A stretch of DNA of 64,000 nt, from assembly GCA_964386535.1 (NCBI GenBank), contig CAYLRY010000005.1, forward strand, positions 32,604 through 96,603, written 5' to 3'. Source of the stretch: CAYLRY01 sp964386535. Lineage in GTDB: Bacteria; Chloroflexota; Dehalococcoidia; Dehalococcoidales; UBA3254. Made by a program: the position numbers and the translations under genes. The notes below the pieces were generated by a model that saw only the letters and a list, made by a program, of their open reading frames with translations, had not been told where the DNA came from and made no database searches. Shown piece after piece: positions 33,995 to 42,784 of this stretch (position 1 is its first letter; every line of letters begins with the position of its first letter).

Positions 33995-35263
33995 TTATGG
34001 CTTTTCAACTGTTCGTATGGTATTCAAGTTCCATAGATCTTTCATCCAGATAGCCACAGCAATAGCCAGAACTACACAGGAGGAGCCCATTAACGTGACC
34101 GCCCAGGGTGCGCCCATATGAGTAGCCATTACTCCGGCCAGCAAACTGCCCAGAGGCATCAAACCCCTGTCCAACATATACACTCCAAGAACCCGGCCGC
34201 GCATTTGCGAAGGTACCAGTAATTGGAGGATAGTCTGGTTCTGAGCAGTATAAGCTGCATTTAAGATTCCGGCCAGAAAGGTAAAACAGACAGCCATGCT
34301 TACCACAGGTGATCTTGAGAATAAAACCAGGCTCAGGCCAAATCCGGCGGCGCCAATGATAAGCAGCTTGCCGCTGCCTCCTTTGCTGCGCAAAGAAGCA
34401 ATAACCAGCGCACCGAATATGGCTCCTACGCCGGCTGAAGAGAGCAGCAGACCCTGAGTAATGGCATTACCGTGCAAAATATCAATGGCAAATATGGGCA
34501 TAAGGCTGTTATAAGGCATCCCCAGGAGTATGGGCGCCAGTCCCAGGATGATCAAAGCCAGTATCAACGGATTAGCGGCAATATAAACGAAGCCATCCTT
34601 TGCGCTGCTGAAGATAGACTGGCTACCGCCTGTGTTCTCTATGGTCTTCTCTATGGCGGTGCGTAATGGGGGTTCTCGTATCTGCATGGTCCAGATGGTG
34701 GCCAGAACATACATGGCAGCCTGAAAATAATAGGCGGCTGCCACATCGAAGTACTGGATCAGTACAGCGCAGAACGCTGGACCAACACTGCGGCTGAGAT
34801 TACTGATGGCTGAATTGAGTGAGATGGCGTTTAATAAGTGTTTTTTCCCTACCAGATCATGGATGAGTACCTGCCTTGCCGGCTGCTGAAAAGCCTGTAC
34901 ACTGCCGTTTAAAAATCCGGTAACATAAACATGCCAGGGCTCTATTAAACCGGTTAAAATCAGGGAAGCCAGCAGGGTATTCAGTATGGCGTTAACTACC
35001 TGAGCAATAATAAGCTGCTTTTTACGCCCCCAGCGGTCTGCCACCACTCCGGCAATAACACCGAAAAAAAGCATGGGCAGCCCGCGGACTGCGGCCGACA
35101 GTCCAAGCTGAAGAGGGGAACCGGTCAGACTGTATATCAGCCAGCTCCGGGCTGTTTGGTCCATCCACATGCCCATGGATGTGCCGGCCTGCCCGAGCCA
35201 CAAGAGCCTGTAATCTCGTATACCCAGAGATTCAAACGTGTGGATATTATTGAGGATGTTCAT
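33995..35263 (-). CDS. MFS exporter (EntS/MFS_3 type)
   Basis: A 422-residue protein with twelve hydrophobic helices. The N-terminal RDYRLLWLGQAGTSMGMWMDQTARSWLIY block and GVIAGVVADRWGRKKQLII motif A are characteristic of the MFS_3 (enterobactin/multidrug exporter) group. Motif-C-like glycines are visible in helices 4-5, and a second motif (RSKGGSGKLLII) opens the second half. It is 14 bases downstream of the Fe-S aldo/keto reductase gene on the same strand, so the two are likely co-transcribed. Export of a reduced or toxic metabolite is possible but not shown. Confidence 0.82.
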   Translation of the reverse strand: MNILNNIHTFESLGIRDYRLLWLGQAGTSMGMWMDQTARSWLIYSLTGSPLQLGLSAAVRGLPMLFFGVIAGVVADRWGRKKQLIIAQVVNAILNTLLASLILTGLIEPWHVYVTGFLNGSVQAFQQPARQVLIHDLVGKKHLLNAISLNSAISNLSRSVGPAFCAVLIQYFDVAAAYYFQAAMYVLATIWTMQIREPPLRTAIEKTIENTGGSQSIFSSAKDGFVYIAANPLILALIILGLAPILLGMPYNSLMPIFAIDILHGNAITQGLLLSSAGVGAIFGALVIASLRSKGGSGKLLIIGAAGFGLSLVLFSRSPVVSMAVCFTFLAGILNAAYTAQNQTILQLLVPSQMRGRVLGVYMLDRGLMPLGSLLAGVMATHMGAPWAVTLMGSSCVVLAIAVAIWMKDLWNLNTIRTVEKP

Positions 35264-35277
35264 CTATCAAGGCTGCC

Positions 35278-36327
35278 TCAGGCTTTTTTGGTCACTTCCT
35301 GCTCCCGTTTTTTTATCAAATCCTGGAACCACGCCACCTGTTCTGCGATCATCTCACGGATGGGCAAATGATAGGGGCATCTGGTTTCACATTCACCGCA
35401 TTGAGAGCATTTAGCCGCTTTCTCCATCCCTGGGATGATCATAGGTGAATAGAACCTTTCCGGAGGCAAACGTTTATAGAAACTTTTAGCGGTCATAATC
35501 ATGGAGATAGGAATGCCGGTGCTGCTCGGCTGGCAGTAATCGCAGCGGTGACAGAACCTAGGTCCCAACTCATCTTTGATGCGTTTCATCTCCTTTTTAT
35601 CAGCCGGTGTCATGGTAGGGGTAGTTTCCAGTATATTTACTATTTCTTCAATTTCAGACACTCTTTCTATGCCCGGAATACTTACTACATCCGGAAATTG
35701 GAATAGATATTTAAAACAAATATCTGCTCTATTTATCATACCTCCAGCCAGGGGCTTCATACAGATAAAACCCACATTATGTTTGCGGCAGATGGGCAGT
35801 AGCAAATCAATCGCTTCAGAGGTGATGAAATTTAAGGGAAACATCAAGGATTCGAAAAGATCTGTTTGTACTGCTTTTTTTGCAACATCAATTTGGTGGC
35901 AGGTAATACCAATGTGCCTGATCTGACCTTTCTTTTTAGCTTCTTCAGCCACAGTCAGGACGCCGCCGGGTTCCATAATTTTGTCAAGGCTTTTAAAATC
36001 ACTAACTCCATGGAATTGAAATAGGTCGATGTATTCCACTCCCAAACGGGTTAAACTCAATTGTATATGTTTTTGAAACTCTTCGGGATTACGGGAACCA
36101 GACTTGGTGGCCAAAAATAAACTGTCACGCCTGCCTTTTATAGCTTTACCAATTCTTTCTTCGCTGGTACCGTAACTATTGGCTGTATCCAGAAAATTAA
36201 TCCCCAGGTCCAGGCATCTTTTGATCACAGCAACGGCTTCATTTTCCGGCAATCTTTGAATGGGAATGCTGCCAAAACCCAGCCTGGTCACCATCATCCC
36301 CGTGCGTCCTAATCTCAGGTTTTCCAT
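35278..36327 (-). CDS. Aldo/keto reductase with C-terminal 4Fe-4S domain (second copy)
   Basis: A 349-residue member of the same family as 32151-33305, but the two sequences differ widely, so they are not a recent duplication. Seen: RTGMMVTRLGFGSIPIQRL, FLDTANSYGTSEERIGKAI with catalytic Asp and Tyr, LATKSGSRNPEEF with Lys, and LFQFHGVSDF with His. The C-terminal clusters read RFCHRCDYCQPSSTGIPI and CSQCGECETRCPYHLPI. The first cluster has fewer cysteines (one of the usual four appears missing), so perhaps only one full 4Fe-4S centre forms. It is the first gene of a probable minus-strand unit with the MFS exporter and nitroreductase. Confidence 0.84.
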   Translation of the reverse strand: MENLRLGRTGMMVTRLGFGSIPIQRLPENEAVAVIKRCLDLGINFLDTANSYGTSEERIGKAIKGRRDSLFLATKSGSRNPEEFQKHIQLSLTRLGVEYIDLFQFHGVSDFKSLDKIMEPGGVLTVAEEAKKKGQIRHIGITCHQIDVAKKAVQTDLFESLMFPLNFITSEAIDLLLPICRKHNVGFICMKPLAGGMINRADICFKYLFQFPDVVSIPGIERVSEIEEIVNILETTPTMTPADKKEMKRIKDELGPRFCHRCDYCQPSSTGIPISMIMTAKSFYKRLPPERFYSPMIIPGMEKAAKCSQCGECETRCPYHLPIREMIAEQVAWFQDLIKKREQEVTKKA

Positions 36328-36844
36328 GACTTCCCCTCCTAATTTGTCTTATAAATTTATCTTATAAGTTAACACTGGCGGATGAATGTGTATGATTTAA
36401 CCAAAAAGGTCAGTCAGTCGAATTAGAAATGACTCACGGAAGGCTTTCCACTTTCAAATACTGATTTTCCAGTGAATAAAGGCGTTAATTGAAAGACAAC
36501 AGTCATCCCGGAACAGTGATCTGTTTTGCTGAGAATTGAGTTTTTGCTGAAGAGCCAGTGACAATATTTTATTGTTAATAATTCTATATTGTGAACGTGA
36601 GCCGCTTTTTTGTCAATACAAATCATGAATTTGCCGTTTGACATTTTTACATAATGACTATTTTATGATTGACACCAGGTTGTTTCTGATATCGCTAAAA
36701 TTATTATGGATAAATAAGTGAATACATGAGGTCAATCCTGAGATTTTCTGCATACCCTGTTTGACGTTGATCTCATTAATCACTATAATTAGCAGATAGT
36801 TTATAGACCAGATCATTTGATATTTCATGATAAAGGAGGTAAAT
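36328..36844. other. 517-base AT-rich divergent region
   Basis: This separates the minus-strand reductase from the DinB gene. Besides the promoter at 36761-36789 it contains another fair match, TTGACA (36638-36643), 17 bases and TTTTAT, reading rightwards. No coding sequence was recognised. Confidence 0.5.
36761..36789 (+). promoter_or_regulatory. Sigma-A promoter for the DinB gene
   Basis: TTGACG (36761-36766), a 17-base spacer, and a perfect TATAAT (36784-36789). The predicted start gives a leader of about 50 bases to the ATG at 36845. Confidence 0.7.
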
Positions 36845-37354
36845 ATGGATCTCAAAGATTATATTAAAAGTGAACTGGATGGCCTGAAAAGGAATACCGG
36901 CAGGGTATTAAACACTCTGACTCAGCAGGAAATGTCATGGAGGCCGGCTGCCGGCTGCAATTCAATGGGATTGATTCTATTCCATATTGCCCGTTCCGAA
37001 GACTCCATGGTCCAGGGAACGCTGGCAGGTAAAACCCAGGTTTGGGAGAATGAAAAATGGTATCAAAAGCTGAATATGGCACAAAATGAGGCCGGCGCCC
37101 ATTATACTATAGACCAGGTTAACGCTTTTATAGTACCTGACATAAAAATATTAATGTCCTATTATGATACTGTACGGGCGAAAACAATAGAATATCTTGG
37201 AGGTATTTCTCCCGCTGAGTTTGAGAGGAAAGTAAAACTACCTTTTGGCGAATTCACTGTGGCCGGTATGTTTTCTCTTGTGGTAAATCATACCGCCGGA
37301 CACATCGGAGAGATCTCATATTTGCGCGGAATGCTGCGTGGAATGGATAAATAA
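36845..37354 (+). CDS. DinB-family protein
   Basis: A 169-residue four-helix-bundle protein of the DinB/YfiT superfamily. Start ATG 36845 is five bases after AAAGGAGGT; an in-frame earlier ATG (36827) precedes the site and is rejected. Seen: an N-terminal helix DYIKSELDGLKRNTGRVLNTL, a metal His in LILFHIARSEDSM near residue 48, and the C-terminal HTAGHIGEISYLRGML near residue 148 with two more His. Together they form the three-His divalent metal site of the family. Members act as bacillithiol- or mycothiol-dependent transferases or as damage-induced proteins of unknown activity. Monocistronic, with its own promoter and terminator. Confidence 0.82.
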   Translation: MDLKDYIKSELDGLKRNTGRVLNTLTQQEMSWRPAAGCNSMGLILFHIARSEDSMVQGTLAGKTQVWENEKWYQKLNMAQNEAGAHYTIDQVNAFIVPDIKILMSYYDTVRAKTIEYLGGISPAEFERKVKLPFGEFTVAGMFSLVVNHTAGHIGEISYLRGMLRGMDK

Positions 37355-37369
37355 CCATCAATGAAAAAT

Positions 37370-37400
37370 AAAAAGGGGTGCTGAAGCGCCCCTTTTTATT
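37370..37400. terminator. Bidirectional terminator
   Basis: AAAAAGGGGTGC, loop TGAA, then GCGCCCCTTTTT (37369-37397) with T-rich flank on the right and A-rich flank on the left. It serves both DinB and the convergent glycosyltransferase gene, whose last codons overlap it. Confidence 0.8.
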
Positions 37401-38628
37401 TTACCGGGGTGATATTTTTTTCTGTGGTTAGTTTCCTGAATTCAGCGATCAAAGAAGCAGCCACATTTTGCCAGCCAAATCGAAATACTGATTGACTGAT
37501 TTGAGACTGATTTCCCATTCTTGCTGCCTTACCTGTAAGAATGGCCTCCAGCTTAAGCGATATTGCCTGCGGGTCATTATTAATGAGTACATATCCAGTC
37601 TTACCCTGCTGGATAATATTGGGTAAGTCACCCACACTGGTTGCTACCACCGGTGTGCCGCAAGCCAGAGATTCCAGGGGAACCAGTCCAAAGCTTTCAT
37701 AATATGACGGAAAGACACAGACATCCGCCGCATTATAATATACCGGCAAGTTTTCATAGGCAACCAGACCGGAAAACGTAACCGAATCCACCACTCCCAG
37801 ACTTTCCGCCATGCGTTTTAAATAAATGGTTTCTCCCTGACGGTTGCCGTCTTCTCCTACTATGATCAAACGCGGCTTGATATGGCCCAAAAAAGGCAGG
37901 GATTGGATGACTTTTTCTATTCCTTTCAAGCGTTCAATACGGCCTACAAAAAGGATTATTTTTTCATCACCGAGTCCAAGTTGAAGCCGGGAAAGGGATT
38001 TATCCAGAGGTCTAAACTGCCGTATATTAACTCCACAGGGAACCACGCTGATCTTTTCCTCCGGAACGCCGTAGTACTGGTTTAGCAAATACTTTTCATG
38101 CCCCGTAGCAGCTATAATACGATGGCACTGCCGGGCCAGCAGACCCTCCTCCTCAATACGCAGTTCCGGTTCATCTTCCCCAATGCCAAGGGAGTTTTTT
38201 ATAGCTCCTAATGTATGAAACATAACCAGGTGAGGCAACTGCCACCAAGACTGTAAATATAATCCGGCTATACCGGAAATCCAGTAATGGCTGAATATGA
38301 TGTCGTACTGAAGGTTATGCTCTTTGCTGAAAGTGGCAGTTTTACAGGCAAAGTCCGGGGCATGGGAATAAATGAGTAATTTATCCAGATCAGCCTTTTC
38401 CCCGGCCTGAATATGAATCTGACGAGCGCCTGGAAATAACTCAATTATTTCAGGGGTCACAGGATCCTGGGTCCTGGAATAAATATCAACGATTTGTCCC
38501 TCCCTGGCCAGTTCCTGCGTCAACTCACGTATATAAATACTCATGCCTCCGGTATCGCCAATGCCTGGCTGTCCCAGGGGTGAGCTGTGGACGCTGAGTA
38601 TCGCTATTTTCAATTGTTTATTTTCCAT
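37396..38628 (-). CDS. Group 1 glycosyltransferase (GT4, MshA/SPS-like)
   Basis: A 410-residue GT-B enzyme. Seen: an N-terminal acceptor domain with GDTGGMSIYIRELTQELA (the GGM loop seen in sucrose-phosphate synthase and MshA), ISGIAGLYLQSWW and MFHTLGAIKNSLG. The C-terminal nucleotide-sugar domain has FVGRIERLKGIEKVIQSL near residue 232, NAADVCVFPSYYESFGLVPLESLACGTPVVA near residue 302 with the EX7E motif, and a GKTGYVL end. It retains the donor phosphate-binding Arg-x-x-x-x-Lys (RIERLK). The start is six bases after the upstream gene's stop, so it is co-transcribed with 38635-39621. Expected to transfer a hexose or GlcNAc from an NDP donor to inositol phosphate, a sugar phosphate or a lipid. 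Confidence 0.85.
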   Translation of the reverse strand: MENKQLKIAILSVHSSPLGQPGIGDTGGMSIYIRELTQELAREGQIVDIYSRTQDPVTPEIIELFPGARQIHIQAGEKADLDKLLIYSHAPDFACKTATFSKEHNLQYDIIFSHYWISGIAGLYLQSWWQLPHLVMFHTLGAIKNSLGIGEDEPELRIEEEGLLARQCHRIIAATGHEKYLLNQYYGVPEEKISVVPCGVNIRQFRPLDKSLSRLQLGLGDEKIILFVGRIERLKGIEKVIQSLPFLGHIKPRLIIVGEDGNRQGETIYLKRMAESLGVVDSVTFSGLVAYENLPVYYNAADVCVFPSYYESFGLVPLESLACGTPVVATSVGDLPNIIQQGKTGYVLINNDPQAISLKLEAILTGKAARMGNQSQISQSVFRFGWQNVAASLIAEFRKLTTEKNITPVK

Positions 38629-38634
38629 ACAGGT

Positions 38635-39621
38635 TTAACTCAGATTGATCCGGCAGCAATACAACGGAATTTCATGACCGCCCAGGTAGTATTTATATTG
38701 TTCATGACCTTTTAAGAAATCAAAAACCGCTTTCTTTTTCTCAATGTTGTCCTGAATGCAGCGAACCTTGGAGATTATCCCCACGCTCAGGTTTTTATAG
38801 TCCGGATGATAGGCGGAGTTGTATAAATATATGTTTTCACGGTAATCAAAATACATGATCATGGCCACGACTTTACGGTTGCTTTCCAGAACGCCAAAAC
38901 GCAAAATGTCGCTTTCAGCCAGAGATTCCGCCAGAACACGGAAATAATTTTGCATTTCAGTTGTTAAAAATTCGGCCTTATCACGGCGGTAATCCGGAAA
39001 TAATTGTAAAAAAACGCCTGTAGCTTCCAATAAATCTGCTTTATTACTTATTACCCTGTAAACAGAATCGCCAGCCGCCTGCAAGCGACGCAATTTACGC
39101 CGGATTTCGTGACGCTGCTTTCCGTCTAAAGACTCCAGGTATGCCTCAAAAGAAAAAGGAAGGCTCATATCCAGGGAGACATCCACCTTATCAATATTTA
39201 CCGGGATATTTCGACTCTGTGCCAGGGGAACCAGGTGAAGAGCCACTGAGGAATCCGGGCGGATCGTTTCCAGACGGAGTGATTTGATCCCCTGACGCTG
39301 TAGATCATCCAGAATAGCATTATAGAATTCAGTTTCGCTACCGGGCACAGTAATGAAGTCCTGGTAATCACAGACGTTGACACTGCCTATGATAGATGCT
39401 TCATCTTTCCTAATTTGCAGAGGAGCAATACCAAGCAAAGTATTATTCTGCTTGACAACTCGGAGATATAGCTGAGCTCCTGCGCCGAAGCACTGCCACC
39501 ATGCTTTTAACCAGGCAGGGAGAGTAAAAACCAGGTCCCACTTTAGTTTTGATTGTGATATTGAATAATACCGAAAAAGGCTTTCAAAGCTTTCCTCAGT
39601 TAAAATCAGGTTGCTTATCAA
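38635..39621 (-). CDS. GNAT-fold acetyltransferase of BioF2/FemAB type
   Basis: A 328-residue protein with the Acetyltransf_6 (BioF2-like) layout. Seen: an N-terminal FTLPAWLKAWWQCFGAGAQLYLRVV block, LGIAPLQIRKDEASIIGS, and the characteristic SLDGKQRHEIRRKLRRLQAAG near residue 160. VAMIMYFDYRENIYLYNSAYHPDYKNLSVG near residue 258 forms the second GNAT half. The start is TTG 39621 after AGAGGA. Proteins of this type often serve in exopolysaccharide or cell-envelope synthesis, which fits the glycosyltransferase directly downstream. It is separated from trpA by 119 bases, so it may receive read-through from the trp operon. Confidence 0.75.
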   Translation of the reverse strand: MISNLILTEESFESLFRYYSISQSKLKWDLVFTLPAWLKAWWQCFGAGAQLYLRVVKQNNTLLGIAPLQIRKDEASIIGSVNVCDYQDFITVPGSETEFYNAILDDLQRQGIKSLRLETIRPDSSVALHLVPLAQSRNIPVNIDKVDVSLDMSLPFSFEAYLESLDGKQRHEIRRKLRRLQAAGDSVYRVISNKADLLEATGVFLQLFPDYRRDKAEFLTTEMQNYFRVLAESLAESDILRFGVLESNRKVVAMIMYFDYRENIYLYNSAYHPDYKNLSVGIISKVRCIQDNIEKKKAVFDFLKGHEQYKYYLGGHEIPLYCCRINLS

Positions 39622-39740
39622 TTTGTTTCCTCTATAACATTATAATATAAGCTGGACATGTCAGCACATTTCGATATTAAAACGGCATCAAAAATCCAGC
39701 TTAGATTATAAGTATAGACACTACCTTAGCAGTTTGCAAA

Positions 39741-40517
39741 TCAACTATTCATGGCTGCCCGCATTTCTTTGGCCAGTAAAAGTAATCTATTCAAAGTGGC
39801 ATCCTCTTTCATCATCTGGATCAGGCGGCTGCCGATGATTACACCGTCAGCTATCTGAGAAATCTGTTTGGCCTGGTCAGGAGTAGAAACGCCGAAACCT
39901 ACACAAAGGGGCAGTCCAGTGACTTGGCGAACCCGCGATATGAAGGCTTGCAGACCCGGAGGCAAGGTGCTGCGAGTGCCAGTAACTCCAGCCACAGAGA
40001 CCAGATAAATATAGCCATGGGACTTTTCAGCCACAATGCGGATCCGTTCAAATGTACTGTTGGGGGACAAAAGGTAAATCAGGTCAATACCCTGTTCGCC
40101 AGCAGCATATTCCAAAGAGACGCCTTCTTCCGGCGGCATATCAGGAATGATAAGGCCGTCTATCCCCTTACATATACAGTCCTTGCAAAACTTCTCAGGG
40201 CCGTACTTAAGTACAGGATTATAATAGGTCATAAAGACCAGGGGTATTTGCGTTTTCTGCCTTATTTTCCCGGCGATTTCCAGACAGACAGCCGGAGTTA
40301 TTCCTTTTTGCAGGGCCTGATAGCTGGACTCCTGTATTGTCACTCCATCTGCCATAGGATCGGAAAAGGGGATACCCAGTTCAATGATATCGGCTCCACA
40401 ATCTGCTAGCAAGGAAACAGCTTTAAGGGTGGCTTCGATATCCGGGTATCCGGTAGTGATGTAAGGTATTAAAGCTTTATGACCTGGCTTTTGAAAAATT
40501 GAGGCAATGCGACTCAT
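39741..40517 (-). CDS. trpA: Tryptophan synthase alpha subunit
   Basis: This 258-residue TIM-barrel subunit cleaves indole-3-glycerol phosphate to indole and glyceraldehyde 3-phosphate. Seen: ALIPYITTGYPDIEAT, IIELGIPFSDPMADGVTIQESS containing the catalytic Glu and Asp region, LIIPDMPPEEG, and YLVSVAGVTGTRSTLP with the flexible loop. GFGVSTPDQAKQI and GVIIGSRLIQ at the end form the phosphate site. Length matches the family (about 260-268). The ATG overlaps the trpB stop by four bases, giving translational coupling needed for the alpha-beta complex. Last gene of the trp operon. Confidence 0.97.
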   Translation of the reverse strand: MSRIASIFQKPGHKALIPYITTGYPDIEATLKAVSLLADCGADIIELGIPFSDPMADGVTIQESSYQALQKGITPAVCLEIAGKIRQKTQIPLVFMTYYNPVLKYGPEKFCKDCICKGIDGLIIPDMPPEEGVSLEYAAGEQGIDLIYLLSPNSTFERIRIVAEKSHGYIYLVSVAGVTGTRSTLPPGLQAFISRVRQVTGLPLCVGFGVSTPDQAKQISQIADGVIIGSRLIQMMKEDATLNRLLLLAKEMRAAMNS

Positions 40518-41725
40518 TTGCTTCCCTCCATCGTGTTCATAACGATTTGCAGGTCTTTGTCTCCCCGTCCGGACAGATTGATAATGATTATCTGCTCGCT
40601 CTTGAAAGATCTTGAAATTTTATTAACATAAGCCACCGCATGTGAAGATTCCAGCGCCGGAATTATTCCTTCAACTCGTGAAAGCAGGTGAAATCCTTCA
40701 AGAGCTTCTTTATCGGTTACAGCTACATAAGTAGCCCGTCCGCTTTTTTGGAGATAAGCGTGCTCAGGGCCCACTCCGGGGTAGTCCAGACCCGCAGAGA
40801 TACTATAAGCTTCCTGTATCTGTCCGAAAGAATCCTGAAGTATATAAGACCGGGCGCCGTGTAAGACGCCGGCTGATCCTGCAACCAGAGGCGCCGCATG
40901 CTGACCTGTTTCAATACCCTGGCCGGCGGCTTCCACGCCAATCAGTCTGACCTCTTTATCCTCCTGAAAGGGATGAAAGATTCCCAGGGCGTTACTGCCT
41001 CCACCCACACAGGCTACAACATAATCCGGCAAGCGTCCGGCCTGTTCCAGCACCTGGCGGCGGGCTTCTTTGCCAATGATGGACTGAAACTCACGCACTA
41101 TAGAGGGATATGGGTAAGGTCCTACTACCGAACCGAAAATATAATGAGTATTCCCGGAAGTGGCTACCCAATCGCGAATGGCCTCGTTGACTGCGTCTTT
41201 CAACGTCCTGCTTCCGCTGGTAACCGGGACAACTTTAGCTCCAAGCAGTTTCATACGGAAGACATTGGGTGACTGACGGCGGATATCTTCTTCTCCCATA
41301 TATATAACACACTCAAAGCCCAGCTTGGCACATACTGCGGCAGTAGCTACTCCATGCTGGCCGGCGCCAGTCTCGGCGATAATACGGCGCTTTCCCATCT
41401 TTTTCGCCAGAAGTCCCTGGCCTAAAGCGTTATTTATCTTGTGCGCTCCTGTATGAGCCAGGTCTTCCCTTTTTAAATAGATTTTTACGCCTCCGCAATG
41501 AACTGATAGTCCTTCGGCATAATAAAGGGGCGTAGGCCGCCCAATGTAATCCCGGCAAAGGGCATCAAATTCCGACCAGAATGAAGGTTCAGACCTGATC
41601 TCACTATACGCAGCCGTTAACTCATCCAGAGCCGGAACCAGGGTTTCCGGTACAAACCGCCCGCCGAATTCTCCAAAGTAACCGCGATTATCAGGCAGCA
41701 TAATTAAGTCCCTCACTTGGCTCAT
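40514..41725 (-). CDS. trpB: Tryptophan synthase beta subunit
   Basis: This 403-residue PLP subunit joins indole and serine to give tryptophan. Seen: GYFGEFGGRFVPETL, GRPTPLYYAEGL, the PLP lysine motif HTGAHKINNALGQ near residue 90, AETGAGQHGVATA, the phosphate-binding CVGGGSNALGIF near residue 230, and LSGRGDKD at the end. It is a TrpB1-type protein. The frame opens at ATG 41725, inside the 3' end of aroF (35-base overlap). A second in-frame ATG at 41701, after GAGGG, would shorten the overlap to 11 bases; the start is therefore not settled. Confidence 0.97.
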   Translation of the reverse strand: MSQVRDLIMLPDNRGYFGEFGGRFVPETLVPALDELTAAYSEIRSEPSFWSEFDALCRDYIGRPTPLYYAEGLSVHCGGVKIYLKREDLAHTGAHKINNALGQGLLAKKMGKRRIIAETGAGQHGVATAAVCAKLGFECVIYMGEEDIRRQSPNVFRMKLLGAKVVPVTSGSRTLKDAVNEAIRDWVATSGNTHYIFGSVVGPYPYPSIVREFQSIIGKEARRQVLEQAGRLPDYVVACVGGGSNALGIFHPFQEDKEVRLIGVEAAGQGIETGQHAAPLVAGSAGVLHGARSYILQDSFGQIQEAYSISAGLDYPGVGPEHAYLQKSGRATYVAVTDKEALEGFHLLSRVEGIIPALESSHAVAYVNKISRSFKSEQIIIINLSGRGDKDLQIVMNTMEGSK

Positions 41726-42710
41726 ATTTTTTAAGCTCCTGCATCAATTTTAAGAATTGATCTGGATACAATGATTGTCTTCCATCAGAGAGTGCATGAG
41801 TGGGATCATGATGGACTTCCACCATAATACCATCTGCCCCTACAGCGATGGCTCCTCTAGACAGAGGAATAACGTATTCCCTCTTTCCTGCCGCGTGACT
41901 CGGATCAATTATTACAGGCAAATGACTTAACTCTTTTATAGAAGGAATGGCGCTTAAATCCAGTGTGTTGCGAGTATTATCTGAAAATGTCCGGATACCC
42001 CGCTCGCAAAGAATTATCTGCGAATTGCCTTCGGACATGATATACTCGGCTGACATCAGTAACTCTTCAATGGTTGCGGCAAAACCACGTTTTAGCATTA
42101 CCGGGCGTTTACATTGTCCGGCGCGGCGGAGTAAGGAATAGTTTTGCATATTGCGGGCGCCGATCTGAATGATATCTGCATATTGCTCCACTATTTCTAT
42201 ATTTGTAATGTCAGTGGCTTCGGTTATGGTCGGCAAACCTGTTTCCCGTTGTACTTTAGCCAGAATTTTTAAACCTTCCTCCCCCATGCCCTGGAAGCTA
42301 TATGGCGAAGTCCTTGGTTTAAAGGCTCCGCCACGGAAAACCTGGCCGCCTCCCCTTTTTATAATTTCAGCTATAGTTAGCGCCTGTTTTTCACTCTCAA
42401 TAGCGCAGGGACCAGCCATGATGACCGGCTTAATACCCCCGATATTTACATTACCTACAGATATCACTGTAGACACAGGATGCGTTTCACGGCTAACCAG
42501 CTTATAAGGTCTGGTTACGCGCAGCGTCTCCTTTACTCCTTCGAGGGCCAGTAATTGAGAATCTTCAACCGGGCCCTGATTGCCTATGATGCAAATGGCT
42601 GTTCGCAGTACTCCAGGAATAGGAATTCCACGGAAACCCAGCCCTTCTATCCTGTTTATTACCGCCTGTACCTGCTCTTCAGTAGCATTGTTTTTCATAA
42701 TTACCAGCAT
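41691..42710 (-). CDS. aroF: 3-deoxy-7-phosphoheptulonate synthase (type I-beta DAHP synthase)
   Basis: This 339-residue enzyme catalyses the first shikimate step, PEP plus erythrose 4-phosphate to DAHP. The first 70 residues form the ferredoxin-like regulatory domain of AroF/AroG-type I-beta enzymes. The catalytic barrel follows with VIMAGPCAIESEKQ, FRGGAFKPRTSPYSFQG, IQIGARNMQNYSLL, and VIIDPSHAAGKREYV (metal ligands Cys, His, Glu, Asp in the family). ATG 42710 is preferred because it lies six bases after the G-run that acts as ribosome binding site; the frame extends to 42788, but that part is not credible. It sits between trpF and trpB, so it is controlled by the trp T-box. Confidence 0.92.
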   Translation of the reverse strand: MLVIMKNNATEEQVQAVINRIEGLGFRGIPIPGVLRTAICIIGNQGPVEDSQLLALEGVKETLRVTRPYKLVSRETHPVSTVISVGNVNIGGIKPVIMAGPCAIESEKQALTIAEIIKRGGGQVFRGGAFKPRTSPYSFQGMGEEGLKILAKVQRETGLPTITEATDITNIEIVEQYADIIQIGARNMQNYSLLRRAGQCKRPVMLKRGFAATIEELLMSAEYIMSEGNSQIILCERGIRTFSDNTRNTLDLSAIPSIKELSHLPVIIDPSHAAGKREYVIPLSRGAIAVGADGIMVEVHHDPTHALSDGRQSLYPDQFLKLMQELKKYEPSEGLNYAA

Positions 42711-42784
42711 TACCATCCCCCCTTGTCTTCGTTTAGTTAATATCCATAAGGCGAATAATAAAAATATAAAGTAAAGCTTTTTTA

